Assembly: GCF_000455205.1 (NCBI RefSeq)
Contig: NZ_AUWQ01000028.1
Span: forward strand, 1 to 64,000
Length of the DNA stretch: 64,000 nucleotides
Direction: 5' to 3'
From: Mycobacterium sp. UM_CSW
GTDB lineage: Bacteria; Actinomycetota; Actinomycetes; Mycobacteriales; Mycobacteriaceae
Under the pieces are notes generated by a model. That model saw nothing but the letters and a program-made list of their open reading frames with translations, made no database searches and was not told where the DNA came from. Position numbers and translations under genes: made by a program. Shown in pieces: positions 33,214 through 41,836 of this stretch (positions within the stretch are counted from its first letter, which is position 1; each line of letters starts with the position of its first letter).

Positions 33214-34847
33214 CGTCGGACGCGGACGAGACCAAACCCGGGCTCAGCGCGGTGCTCGACACCGCACACCTGGGCGACATCGAGGGTGCGTTCGGGCGCA
33301 TCAAACTCGGCGAGACCGACCACCCGCGGACGTGGAAGACCCGGCTGCTGACGCTGCTGGCGATCGTCGGCCCCGGGATCATCGTGATGGTCGGCGACAA
33401 CGACGCCGGCGGGGTGGCGACTTACACCCAGGCCGGCCAGAACTACGGCTACTCCTTGTTGTGGGTGCTGCTGCTGCTCATCCCGGTGCTCATCGTCAAC
33501 CAGGAGATGGTGGTCCGGCTCGGTGCGGTGACCGGCGTCGGTCACGCCCGGCTGATCAACGAACGCTTCGGCCGCGGCTGGGGCTGGTTTTCCGTCGGCG
33601 ACCTGTTCCTGCTCAACTTCCTGACGATCGTCACTGAGTTCATCGGCATCACGCTGGCCGCCGACTACATCGGCATCTCCAAATACGTTGTGGTGCCCAT
33701 CTCGGCGGTGGCGCTGGTCGCGATCATGGCCAGCGGCAGCTTCCGGCGCTGGGAGCGGGCGATGTTCATCTTCATCGCCGTCACCCTGCTGCAGATCCCG
33801 ATGCTGTTCATGTCGCACCCACAGTGGGCGCACGCGGCGAAGTCGTTTGTGGTGCCGAGCATCTCGGGTGGTGTGAGTTCGGATGCGGTGCTGCTGATCA
33901 TCGCCATCGTCGGCACCACCGTCGCGCCCTGGCAACTGTTCTTCCAGCAGTCCAACGTCGTCGACAAACGGATCACACCGCGGTTCATGGCTTACGAGCG
34001 CGCCGACACCGTGATCGGGGCCTTCGTCGTGATCGTCGGCGCCGCGGCGTTGTTGATGACCGGCGATTGGGCGGCGCGCTCGACCAACACGGTGGGCGGC
34101 TTCACCGACGCCGGGGCCATCGCGCACCTGCTCGGCCAGCACAGTGCCACGCTCGGAGCGTTTTTCGCCATCGTGCTCATGGACGCCTCCATCATCGGCG
34201 CGGCCGCCGTGACGCTCGCCACCAGTTACGCCTTCGGCGACGTCTTCGGCCTCAAGCATTCGTTGCATCGCGGGTTCGCCGACGCCAAGCAGTTCTACCT
34301 GTCCTACACCGCGATGGTGGCGCTCGCCGCGGCCATCGTGCTCATCCCCGGTGCCCCGCTGGGCTTGATCACCACCGCTGTGCAGGCCCTCGCCGGCCTG
34401 CTGTTGCCGAGCGCCAGCGTGTTTTTGCTGTTGTTGTGCAACGACCGGGAAGTGTTGGGGCCCTGGGTCAATCGTCGCTGGCTCAACTGGGTGGCCGGGC
34501 TGATCGTCGGCATCCTGCTGCTGTTGTCCGGCATCCTGATGGCCACCACCCTGTTCCCCCACATCGACGTGGTCGCCGTGGCCGGTTACCTTTCCCTGGC
34601 GCTGGTCATGCTCGCCGTCGCCGCGGTGCCGGCCCTGCGCTGGATGGCCCGCGGCCAGCCCGCCGCGCCGGTCCCCAAGGAGCCGGCTCGTCCCGTCGAC
34701 CGCAACACCTGGCGGATGCCGCCGCTGACGCTGCTCGAACCCGTCATCTGGTCCCCCGGCACCCGGCTCGGCATGATCGCGCTGCGCAGCTACCTGGTCG
34801 TCGGCGCGCTGCTGCTAGTGGTCAAAGCCGTTCAGCTCGGCCGCTGA
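33210..34847 (+). CDS. NRAMP-related divalent-metal transporter (Mg-type candidate)
   Basis: 545 residues, about eleven helices, NRAMP fold. In helix 1 the canonical DPGN is replaced by D63-N-D65-A-G (GDNDAGGVATYTQAG), and in helix 6 the metal-binding Met of the MPH motif is replaced by Ala (TTVA239PWQLFFQQS). Loss of Met removes the soft ligand that favours Mn/Fe over Mg/Ca. As I recall, the bacterial NRMT clade shown to move Mg2+ has such changes. It starts with a four-base overlap inside the MgtE-N/CBS gene, so the two are a coupled transport-regulator unit. Confidence 0.82.
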   Translation: MTSDADETKPGLSAVLDTAHLGDIEGAFGRIKLGETDHPRTWKTRLLTLLAIVGPGIIVMVGDNDAGGVATYTQAGQNYGYSLLWVLLLLIPVLIVNQEMVVRLGAVTGVGHARLINERFGRGWGWFSVGDLFLLNFLTIVTEFIGITLAADYIGISKYVVVPISAVALVAIMASGSFRRWERAMFIFIAVTLLQIPMLFMSHPQWAHAAKSFVVPSISGGVSSDAVLLIIAIVGTTVAPWQLFFQQSNVVDKRITPRFMAYERADTVIGAFVVIVGAAALLMTGDWAARSTNTVGGFTDAGAIAHLLGQHSATLGAFFAIVLMDASIIGAAAVTLATSYAFGDVFGLKHSLHRGFADAKQFYLSYTAMVALAAAIVLIPGAPLGLITTAVQALAGLLLPSASVFLLLLCNDREVLGPWVNRRWLNWVAGLIVGILLLLSGILMATTLFPHIDVVAVAGYLSLALVMLAVAAVPALRWMARGQPAAPVPKEPARPVDRNTWRMPPLTLLEPVIWSPGTRLGMIALRSYLVVGALLLVVKAVQLGR

Positions 34848-34941
34848 GTTTGGCCGAAGCGCTTGCCTGCCGAATGCTTCGCAGTGTTAGCTGAGCAACC
34901 AGCAGCAAAGCACGTGGCCGACAAGTACGGAGGTTTGGACC

Positions 34942-35184
34942 ATGCTTCAGCGAGCGTTCATCGTCGGAGCAGTCGTTGTCGGGATAGCCGTGGCACCCGT
35001 CGCCAATGCGGCCCCGTCGACCACCACGCCGTCGCCCGCCCCGACAACCGGGTCGAACGTCTACTACCCCAACTGCAGGGCGGCGTGCGCCGCCGGCGCG
35101 GCCCCGATTTACGTCGGGCAGCCGGGTTATCGGGCTGCCCTTGATCGCGACGGCGACGGCATCGCGTGCGAGGTGTGCCACTGA
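34942..35184 (+). CDS. Secreted Excalibur-domain protein
   Basis: 80 residues. Signal peptide to about residue 23 (VGIAVAPVANA), a Ser/Thr/Pro linker, then YPNCRAACAAGAAPIYVGQPGY and LDRDGDGIACE: the Excalibur domain, with a DxDxDG calcium-loop-like segment and three conserved cysteines. The domain often ends extracellular nucleases and lysins; here it stands alone and its partner is unknown. GGAGG lies 8 bases before ATG 34942. Confidence 0.85.
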   Translation: MLQRAFIVGAVVVGIAVAPVANAAPSTTTPSPAPTTGSNVYYPNCRAACAAGAAPIYVGQPGYRAALDRDGDGIACEVCH

Positions 35185-35196
35185 TTGGGCCGCCCC

Positions 35197-36498
35197 TTAT
35201 TGGGGCAGCGCCTCGCCCCGCGTCTCGGGCGCAAACGGAATGATGAAAAGCCCGATCACGAACGCGATGGCCGTCAAAGCGACCGGTAGTCCCAGGGTAT
35301 GCAGGTGCAGCACCGCCGCGCCGAGCAGGAAGTTGACGCCCGCGCCGACGAAGCGGCCGAACGACGTGCAGAACGCGAACGCCGTTGCGCGCACACGCGT
35401 CTCGAACTGCTCGGGCAGCCAGAGGCTGAAGATCGCGAAGTTGCCGCCAAAGAAGCCAAGGACGAACAACCATGCGATGAACGGTGCGAGCCCGTTGGGC
35501 AAATAGAACGCCCACCCGAAGCTGCCGACGATCGAAACGGCCATCCCCGCAAAGTAAATCGCCAGCGTCTTTCGGCGCCCGATGCGCTCGGAGAGCACCG
35601 GCACCATCAGACACCCCAGGATGGTGCCGATGGACAACAGGCCCGTGGCCCAGGACGCTGTCCTGGTCGCGCCCGCCTTGTCGAAGCCCGCGTGCTGCGC
35701 CAACTGAGTTACGGCGGTGGGTTCGTAGACGGCGCCGGCCCATAGGCCCACGATCGCGATCGTCAGCAGCGCGCAGGCCACCCAGGTGCGACGCCGATAG
35801 CGCGGCCCGAGAATCTCGCGCAGTGGCTTCACGCGGACCTTGGGCTGAGCCTCCAGTTTCTCCCACTTCTCCGTTTCCTTCACCCGCGTCAGGATCAGGA
35901 TCGCGACGACGATCGGCACCGCGCCCGTCAAAAACATTGCGCGCCAACCGAAATGGACGCCGATCGTGTAGTTGAGGGCCGCCGCCAGAAAGAACCCGGC
36001 GTAGTAGCCGGTCTGCAGATAGCCCGCCCCCATCTTGCGCCGGTCCTCGGGCCATGCTTCGGCCACGTAAGTCCCCGCCAGCGCCCATTCGCCGCCGATG
36101 CCGACACCCGCGACGAAGCGGAAAATCGCCAGCTCCCAGACGTTTTGCGCCGCGGCCGAAAGCCCGGTGAAGATGGCGAAGGTAAAGATCGTCGCGGCCA
36201 GCACCTTGGTGCGCCCGAAGCGGTCCGCGATCGGCCCCCAGATGAACGACAGGCCCCAGCCCACCAGAAACAGGGCGAACAGGATCGATCCCGCGAGACC
36301 GACGTTGGTCGACGTCGCGGCGAAACCCGAACGCGGCAACAGCTCGGTCAGCGCGGGCGCGAGCACGAGCGCGTAGATGAACGAATCCATTCCGTCGAGC
36401 GTCCAGCCCGTCCATGCGCCCCAGAACCCTGCGATCTGGGAGCGATTGAGCGGTGTGCGACGCCTAGCGAGGCTTGCCGGCTCCGTCGTTGACGTCAT
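35197..36498 (-). CDS. MFS metabolite/proton symporter
   Basis: 433 residues, twelve predicted helices. GPIADRFGRTKVL after helix 2 is the MFS loop 2-3 motif; SERIGRRKTLAIYFAG is the matching motif in the second half; FVAGVGIGGEWALAGTYVAEAWPEDRR fits the sugar/aromatic-acid:H+ symporter branch. The most likely substrates are organic or aromatic acids. It is divergent from a GntR regulator, with only 94 bases between starts, so that regulator probably controls its expression in response to the transported substrate. Confidence 0.85.
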   Translation of the reverse strand: MTSTTEPASLARRRTPLNRSQIAGFWGAWTGWTLDGMDSFIYALVLAPALTELLPRSGFAATSTNVGLAGSILFALFLVGWGLSFIWGPIADRFGRTKVLAATIFTFAIFTGLSAAAQNVWELAIFRFVAGVGIGGEWALAGTYVAEAWPEDRRKMGAGYLQTGYYAGFFLAAALNYTIGVHFGWRAMFLTGAVPIVVAILILTRVKETEKWEKLEAQPKVRVKPLREILGPRYRRRTWVACALLTIAIVGLWAGAVYEPTAVTQLAQHAGFDKAGATRTASWATGLLSIGTILGCLMVPVLSERIGRRKTLAIYFAGMAVSIVGSFGWAFYLPNGLAPFIAWLFVLGFFGGNFAIFSLWLPEQFETRVRATAFAFCTSFGRFVGAGVNFLLGAAVLHLHTLGLPVALTAIAFVIGLFIIPFAPETRGEALPQ

Positions 36499-36574
36499 CT
36501 GGCCTCCGTTGGCACTGGTAGAGCGACTATCGGAATTCGCATACGCGAGCCGGTCTAGCGTCGGCCGGCATCAC

Positions 36575-36593
36575 ATTGTATATAATATAGTGA
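36575..36593 (+). promoter_or_regulatory. GntR operator over a leaderless -10
   Basis: ATTGTATATAAT (36575-36586) is a near-palindrome of the ATTGTATACAAT type seen for FCD-domain GntR regulators. Its right half TATAAT (36581-36586) is a perfect -10 box ending six bases before ATG 36593, which has no Shine-Dalgarno sequence. The start is therefore probably leaderless and autorepressed. Confidence 0.6.
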
Positions 36594-37348
36594 TGAGCGT
36601 AACAGGTCGTACTCCGTCGGACAATGTGTTGGGCGCGTTACCGACGGCGCTCTCGCTGGCGGAACGCGGCAGCACGTCGCGGTTGATCGCCAACGCGCTG
36701 CGCGCCGCGATCGTCGACGGCACCCTCGCCCCCGGCGCACCGCTGCGCCAGGACGCCATCGCGCGGCACTTCTCGGTCAGCGCGATCCCGGTTCGCGAGG
36801 CCCTGCGCCAGCTGGAGAGCGAAGGCTGGGCCAAGGTGGAGATGAACAAGGGGGCGACGGTGGCCCCGTTGGCGGCCGGCGAGGCGCGCGAGGTCTACGA
36901 GATCCGCGCCGCGCTCGAGAGCCTCGCCATCGGGCTGGCGATACCCGCTCACACGGCGGACACGCTGCGCCACTGCGAAGCGCTGTGCAAGGCGGCCGCG
37001 GCCGAAACCGAGCCGTCGCTGTACGTCGCGCGCAACGAGGCCTTTCACATGAGCCTCTATGAGCCGGCCGCGCGCCCACAACTCCTGGCGCTGATCGGCA
37101 TGCTGCATGAGCGCGGCGAGCGTTACCTGCGGCTCAAGTTCGGGCTGCCGTCCTACAAGGGCGAGTCCGACCGCGAACACACGGCGCTGCTGCGGGCCGT
37201 GCGCCGGGGTGATGTCAAGCGCGCGCAGTCGCTGGTCACCCGGCACCTGCTCGGCACCGGCGAGCTGCTCCACCGCGTCCTCGGCGAAAACACCAATGTG
37301 GTCGGCTCAACCGCGGATGCGGAATCGGGACGGGAAAAGGGCGCGTAA
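36593..37348 (+). CDS. GntR-family (FadR/FCD subfamily) regulator
   Basis: 251 residues. Winged helix at about 20-85 (SRLIANALRAAIVDGTLAPGAPLRQDAIARHFSVSAIPVREAL, then LESEGW), followed by an FCD all-helical ligand domain with EIRAALESLAIGLA and NEAFHMSLYEPAARP; conserved Asp/His residues there usually bind metal and a carboxylate effector. ATG 36593 follows the -10 box directly. It is divergent from the MFS gene and most likely regulates it and itself. Its stop and that of the next gene are one base apart, tail to tail. Confidence 0.88.
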   Translation: MSVTGRTPSDNVLGALPTALSLAERGSTSRLIANALRAAIVDGTLAPGAPLRQDAIARHFSVSAIPVREALRQLESEGWAKVEMNKGATVAPLAAGEAREVYEIRAALESLAIGLAIPAHTADTLRHCEALCKAAAAETEPSLYVARNEAFHMSLYEPAARPQLLALIGMLHERGERYLRLKFGLPSYKGESDREHTALLRAVRRGDVKRAQSLVTRHLLGTGELLHRVLGENTNVVGSTADAESGREKGA

Positions 37349-37349
37349 T

Positions 37350-37565
37350 TCAGCGCCGAAACGGACGGCGGCTCGCCGGGGCGGTGAAGCCTTCGGTGTC
37401 ATCGAAGAATGCCCAGCGCCCCGCGTCGTCGACCTCCATGCGCCAGCCCAGTTCGGTGCTGCCCGCGACGGCGTCGGTGAACCACACGTATGCGGCCTCG
37501 GCGCTGTCGAAATCCTTGGTCGCCACAATCCCGCCATGTGGATCGATGATCCGGAACTTGGCCAT
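37350..37565 (-). CDS. Small conserved hypothetical protein
   Basis: 71 residues. KFRIIDPHGGIVATKDFDSAEAAYVWFTDAVAG then GWRMEVDDAGRWAFFDDTEG suggests a small alpha/beta fold with two beta-hairpins, typical of the short mycobacterial proteins related to SHOCT-less WYL-like partners, but I do not recognise a family. No signal peptide. It lies between the GntR gene and htpG; it is on the same strand as htpG and 67 bases after it, so it may be co-transcribed. Confidence 0.62.
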   Translation of the reverse strand: MAKFRIIDPHGGIVATKDFDSAEAAYVWFTDAVAGSTELGWRMEVDDAGRWAFFDDTEGFTAPASRRPFRR

Positions 37566-37632
37566 GCGCTGTGATTATCCCTTCCGGGGGAAATTCAATC
37601 GCAATTAGCCGACCCTGGCCACCGGAAAACGC

Positions 37633-39555
37633 TCAGACCGTGCGCGCCAAACGCTGCGCGAGCAGCTCGGCGAAGCGCGCCGGATCGTCGAGCGCGCCGC
37701 CTTCGGCGAGAAGCGCTGTGCCGTAGAGCAGTTCGGCGGTCTCGGCGACCGATTGGTCGTCGGCGCGGTCCTTGTGCGCGTCCCGGAGGCCGGTGACGAG
37801 CGGATGATTCGGGTTGAGTTCGAGGATCCGCTTGCCGACCGGAACGTCCTGCCCGGTGGCGCGGTAGAGGCGCGCCAGCGTCGGGGTGATCCCGAAGGCG
37901 TCGGTGATCAGGCAGGCGGGCGACTCGGTGAGGCGCGTCGACAGCCGCACGTCCTTGACGTGCTCGCTCAGGGTCTCTTTGAGCCAGGTCAGCAGGTCGG
38001 CAAACTCCTTCTCCTGCTCCTCGCGCTCGGCCTCGCTCTTGCCCTCTTCGTCGTCGAGGTCCACCTCGCCCCTGGCCACCGACTGCAGCGGTTTGCCGTC
38101 GAACTCGTCGACCACCCCCACCCACACTTCGTCGACCGGGTCGGTGAGCAGCAGGACTTCGTAGCCCTTGGCCTTGAACGCCTCGAGGTGCGGTGACTTC
38201 AGCAGCTGCTGGCGCGTCTCGCCGGTGGCGTAGAAGATCTGCTGCTGGCCCTCCTTCATCCGCTCGACGTACTCGGCCAGGGTGGTGGCCTCCTCGTCGC
38301 TGTGGGTGGAGGCGAACGAGGACACCTGCAGCAGCATGTCCTTGTTGTCGGCGTCGGACAGCAGCCCTTCCTTGATGGCCCTGCCGAACTGGGTCCACAG
38401 GGTGCGGTAGTCGTCCGGCCGCTCGGACTGCAGCTCCTTGATCCTGGACAGCACCTTCTTGGTCAGCCGGCGACGGATCGCCTTGATCTGCCGATCCTGC
38501 TGCAGGATTTCGCGAGATACGTTGAGCGACAAGTCTTGTGCGTCGACGACGCCCTTGACGAAGCGCAGGTATTTCGGCAGCAGCTCGTCGCAATCGCCCA
38601 TGATGAACACGCGCTTCACGTACAACTGGATCCCGACGTGGGAGTCCCGGTCGAACAGGTCGAGCGGGGCGTGCGACGGGATGAACAGCAGGGCCTGGTA
38701 CTCGAAGGTGCCCTCGGCCTTCATCGCGATGACCTCGAGCGGGTCGTCCCAGGCGTGGGCGATGTGCTTGTAGAACTCGTTGTACTCCTCGGCGGAGACC
38801 TCCTCCTTGGGCCTGGCCCACAGCGCCTTCATCGAGTTGAGGGTCTCGGTCTCGAGCGTGACGGTCTCCTCGCCACCGTCTTCGCCCGGTGTGCGTTTCT
38901 CGACCTCCATCCGGATGGGCCAGGAGATGAAGTCGGAGTACCGCTTGACCAGGTGCCTGATCTTCCACTCCGCGGTGTAGTCGTGCAGCTCGTCCTCGGC
39001 GTCTTCGGGCTTGAGGTGCAACGTGACCGAGGTTCCCTGCGGCGCGTCGTCCACGGATTCGATGGTGTAGGTGCCCTCGCCGCTGGATTCCCACCTGGTG
39101 GCGGCGCTCTCGCCGGCCTTGCGGGTCAGCAGCTCGACCTTGTCGGCGACCATGAAGCTCGAGTAGAACCCGATGCCGAACTGGCCGATCAGTTCCTCGG
39201 AGGCCGCCGCATTTTTGGCGTCGCGTAGCTGTTGGCGCAGCTCGGCGGTGCCGGACTTGGCCAGGGTGCCGATCAGGTCCACCACTTCCTCGCGCGTCAT
39301 CCCGATGCCGTCGTCGCGGACGGTCAGCGTTCGTGCGCTTTTGTCGACGTCGATCTCGATATGCAGGTCGGAGGTGTCGACGTCGAGGTCCTTGTTGCGA
39401 AACGCTTCCAGGCGCAGCTTGTCCAGCGCATCGGAGGCGTTCGAGATCAGCTCCCGCAGAAACGAGTCCTTGTTGGAGTAGACCGAGTGGACCATCAAAT
39501 CCAGCAGTTGCCGGGCCTCGGCCTGAAACTCCAACTGCTCGACACGCGCGTTCAT
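37633..39555 (-). CDS. htpG: Chaperone HtpG (Hsp90)
   Basis: 640 residues. GHKL ATPase domain: FLRELISNASDALDKLR (Mg-binding Asn), VRDDGIGMTREEVVDLIGTLAKSG (ATP lid hinge) and GQFGIGFYSSFMVADKVELLT (phosphate loop); middle domain with NVSREILQQDRQIKAIRRRL, which contacts the gamma-phosphate; then the dimerisation domain. It remodels client proteins together with DnaK. ATG 39555 gives the family start NARVEQLEFQAEARQLL. It is a backbone gene (Rv2299c in M. tuberculosis), in keeping with sseB and dhmA to the left. No CIRCE element is seen upstream. Confidence 0.97.
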   Translation of the reverse strand: MNARVEQLEFQAEARQLLDLMVHSVYSNKDSFLRELISNASDALDKLRLEAFRNKDLDVDTSDLHIEIDVDKSARTLTVRDDGIGMTREEVVDLIGTLAKSGTAELRQQLRDAKNAAASEELIGQFGIGFYSSFMVADKVELLTRKAGESAATRWESSGEGTYTIESVDDAPQGTSVTLHLKPEDAEDELHDYTAEWKIRHLVKRYSDFISWPIRMEVEKRTPGEDGGEETVTLETETLNSMKALWARPKEEVSAEEYNEFYKHIAHAWDDPLEVIAMKAEGTFEYQALLFIPSHAPLDLFDRDSHVGIQLYVKRVFIMGDCDELLPKYLRFVKGVVDAQDLSLNVSREILQQDRQIKAIRRRLTKKVLSRIKELQSERPDDYRTLWTQFGRAIKEGLLSDADNKDMLLQVSSFASTHSDEEATTLAEYVERMKEGQQQIFYATGETRQQLLKSPHLEAFKAKGYEVLLLTDPVDEVWVGVVDEFDGKPLQSVARGEVDLDDEEGKSEAEREEQEKEFADLLTWLKETLSEHVKDVRLSTRLTESPACLITDAFGITPTLARLYRATGQDVPVGKRILELNPNHPLVTGLRDAHKDRADDQSVAETAELLYGTALLAEGGALDDPARFAELLAQRLARTV

Positions 39556-39647
39556 GACACTCCCTGCACTTTCCTTCCTGAGACGACGTTGCAAATTTAC
39601 CGAGGTGCGGTTGGTCCACGCCCGCGGGCTGGCCCTACCCTGAACCC

Positions 39648-40268
39648 ATGTCCGTTGCTCAGCGCGAACGCGCCGCCCTCGTCGCGACCATGCGGGCCGT
39701 CGGCCCCGAGGCGCCCACCTTGTGCGAGGGCTGGAAGACGCGAGACCTGGCCGCCCACCTGGTGATCCGGGAGTACCGGCCCGACGCCGCGGCGGGCATC
39801 ATGATCCCGTTCTTCGCGGCGCACACCGCCAAGGTGCAGGAGGAGGCGGCGTCGAAGAACGACTGGGACGAGTTGGTGGACAAAATCGCGTCCGGCCCGC
39901 CCGTCTATTCGCCGTTCATCCTGCTCGACCCGGTGGCCAACGTCGCCGAGATGTTCATCCACCACGAGGACGTGCGCCGCGCGCAGCCGGCCTGGGAGCC
40001 CCGCGTGCTGGAACAAGGGATGTGCCGGGCGCTGCGTCGCACGCTGTCGCTGATGGCCCGGGTCACCCTCGGGAAGGTCCCGGGCCGGGTGGCGTTGCGC
40101 ACGCCCGGGGGCAAGACGGTGCTGACGGCCGGCTCCGGCCCGGCGGTCGTGGTGACCGGTCCGCCCGAGGAGCTGCTGCTGTTCTCCGTCGGCCGGGAGG
40201 CTCGGGTCGAGTTCGACGGCGACCCGGCGGCGGTGCAAGCGGTCCGCGACGCGCCCAAGGGGTTGTAG
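39648..40268 (+). CDS. TIGR03085-type metal-binding DinB-like protein
   Basis: 206 residues. LCEGWKTRDLAAHLVIREYRPDAAAG near the start and VAEMFIHHEDVRRAQPAWEP near residue 100 carry His residues of the DinB/maleylpyruvate-isomerase metal site (H in AAHL, HH-ED). The same superfamily as the 1109 gene, but a different subgroup. Function unknown. It is divergent from htpG, 92 bases apart, and converges with the acyl-CoA synthetase gene. Confidence 0.75.
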   Translation: MSVAQRERAALVATMRAVGPEAPTLCEGWKTRDLAAHLVIREYRPDAAAGIMIPFFAAHTAKVQEEAASKNDWDELVDKIASGPPVYSPFILLDPVANVAEMFIHHEDVRRAQPAWEPRVLEQGMCRALRRTLSLMARVTLGKVPGRVALRTPGGKTVLTAGSGPAVVVTGPPEELLLFSVGREARVEFDGDPAAVQAVRDAPKGL

Positions 40269-40276
40269 CCGGACTA

Positions 40277-41836
40277 TCAAGTCTGCAGACGACCGCTGGC
40301 GAGGGCTTCGCGCAGCTCCTTCTTGATCACCTTGCCGAACTGATTGCGCGGCAGCGCATCGACGATCACCAGGCGCTCGGGGTGTTTGTAGCGGCTCAAC
40401 CCTTGCGAATGGCAGTGCTGCACCAGGGATTCCAGCGACACGTCGTCACTCGATGCGGGAACCACCACGGCGCAGACGCGCTCGCCCGTGCGCGGGTCGG
40501 GTACTCCGACGACCGCGACGTCGGCGACAGCGGGATGGGTGGCCAGCGCATTTTCGACTTCCTGGGCCGAGACATTCTCGGCGTTGCGGATGATCGCATC
40601 CTTGATCCGGCCCGTGACGCGGACGTTGCCATTCTCGTCGATCAGCCCGAGATCGCCTGTGCGCAACCATCCTTCGGCGTCGAACGCGTCGGCGTCGAGC
40701 GCGGCGTCGGCGTAGCCGAGGAAGCATTGGGGTCCCTTGAGCCGCAGCTCACCCTCCTGCCCAGCGGACAGTTCGATTCCTGCGTCGACGACCCGGACCC
40801 TGACGCCGGGTCCCGGTGCGCCGACGGTGTGGTCGAGCACCTCCGGCGGCCCGGTCAGCGACGGTGAGGTCGCGACCGGAAACTCGGTGAGGCCCCATGC
40901 GTTCGCGATGCCGGCCACACCGAAGGTTTCGCGGACCTGGTGGCCCAGTTCGGGGGTGATCGGCGCGCCGCCGGCCAGGCAGCCCCGCACAAACGGGAAC
41001 AGCGGCTCGTCGCCGTGGTTGCGCTGGGCCTCGAGGAACGCCAGGAAGAACGGTGTCGCCATGCCCAGAAAGGTCGGGTTGTGGGCGGCGATGGACAGCG
41101 GCGTGGTGGCCGGGTCGAATACCTCGAACAGCGCTAACCGCATGCCGGTCATCAGCCCGACGGCCAGCATCACGGCACCGCCGATGTGCGCGAAGGGAAA
41201 GCCGATGGGATCCACGTCGCTGGCGGTGATGCCCATCTTTTCCGCCAAGCCCGCGGCGGGCGCCATCACCGACGCATCGGTGTGGCGAATCCCCTTGGGG
41301 GCCGCGGTGGTTCCGGACGAGTAGTAGATCCATCGCGCGTCGCCGGTAGGCCCTGGCGGCGGGCCGAGGGCATCGGCGCTCGCGCGGGGCAGCCTAAGGT
41401 CACCGGCCGAGGGTGGCGTCGCCAGGTCGACGGTGATGACGCGGAAGCCCCGGTCCGTGGCGAGGGCCCGCGCCAGGCCGCCGTAGTCGAATCGGTGCCA
41501 AAACTCTGGCACCACAAGGAATTCGGTAGACAGCTGGGCGGTGATGAAGCCGACCTCGTGTTCACGCAGTATCGGGATGATCGGGTTTTGGACCGCGCCG
41601 AGTCGGGCTAGCGCCGCCATGACGACGGCGGTTTCCAGCGTCGTCGGCAGTTGCCAGGACACCACCGTTCCCGCGCCTATCCCCCGTTCGGCGAACGCGG
41701 CGGCCGTCGCGCATGCGGCGTCGCGGAATTGACGTGCGGTCAGGCTGCGGCCATACTCGTCGGCGAGCAGCGGCAGGTCCGGTCTTCGCCGGGCGGCCTC
41801 GGCGATCAATGCCCAGTAGGTGGGGTCGTCCTTCAT
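40277..41836 (-). CDS. Acyl-CoA synthetase (FadD-type, class I adenylate-forming)
   Basis: 519 residues from ATG 41836. YYSSGTTAAPKGIRHTDASV is the ATP-binding A3 loop, NAWGLTEFP the A5, GWLRTGDLG the A7, TGRIKDAIIRNAENVSAQEVE the A8 hinge and GKVIKKELRE the A10 with the catalytic Lys. It resembles cyclohexanecarboxylate/steroid-acid CoA ligases in the Mtb FadD group more than long-chain FAALs; no FAAL insertion is seen. ATGA overlap with the thioesterase gene upstream suggests that activation and hydrolysis of the same acyl group are balanced. Confidence 0.87.
   Translation of the reverse strand: MKDDPTYWALIAEAARRRPDLPLLADEYGRSLTARQFRDAACATAAAFAERGIGAGTVVSWQLPTTLETAVVMAALARLGAVQNPIIPILREHEVGFITAQLSTEFLVVPEFWHRFDYGGLARALATDRGFRVITVDLATPPSAGDLRLPRASADALGPPPGPTGDARWIYYSSGTTAAPKGIRHTDASVMAPAAGLAEKMGITASDVDPIGFPFAHIGGAVMLAVGLMTGMRLALFEVFDPATTPLSIAAHNPTFLGMATPFFLAFLEAQRNHGDEPLFPFVRGCLAGGAPITPELGHQVRETFGVAGIANAWGLTEFPVATSPSLTGPPEVLDHTVGAPGPGVRVRVVDAGIELSAGQEGELRLKGPQCFLGYADAALDADAFDAEGWLRTGDLGLIDENGNVRVTGRIKDAIIRNAENVSAQEVENALATHPAVADVAVVGVPDPRTGERVCAVVVPASSDDVSLESLVQHCHSQGLSRYKHPERLVIVDALPRNQFGKVIKKELREALASGRLQT

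Noticed and set aside
37595-39619. A 674-codon open frame on the same strand as htpG but in another phase
   Set aside because: It covers a gene with all HtpG motifs and has a composition of Arg, Pro, Gly and Ala typical of out-of-phase reading in high-GC DNA.
39556-39647. CIRCE element upstream of htpG
   Set aside because: No TTAGCACTC-N9-GAGTGCTAA-like inverted repeat is present in the intergenic region.
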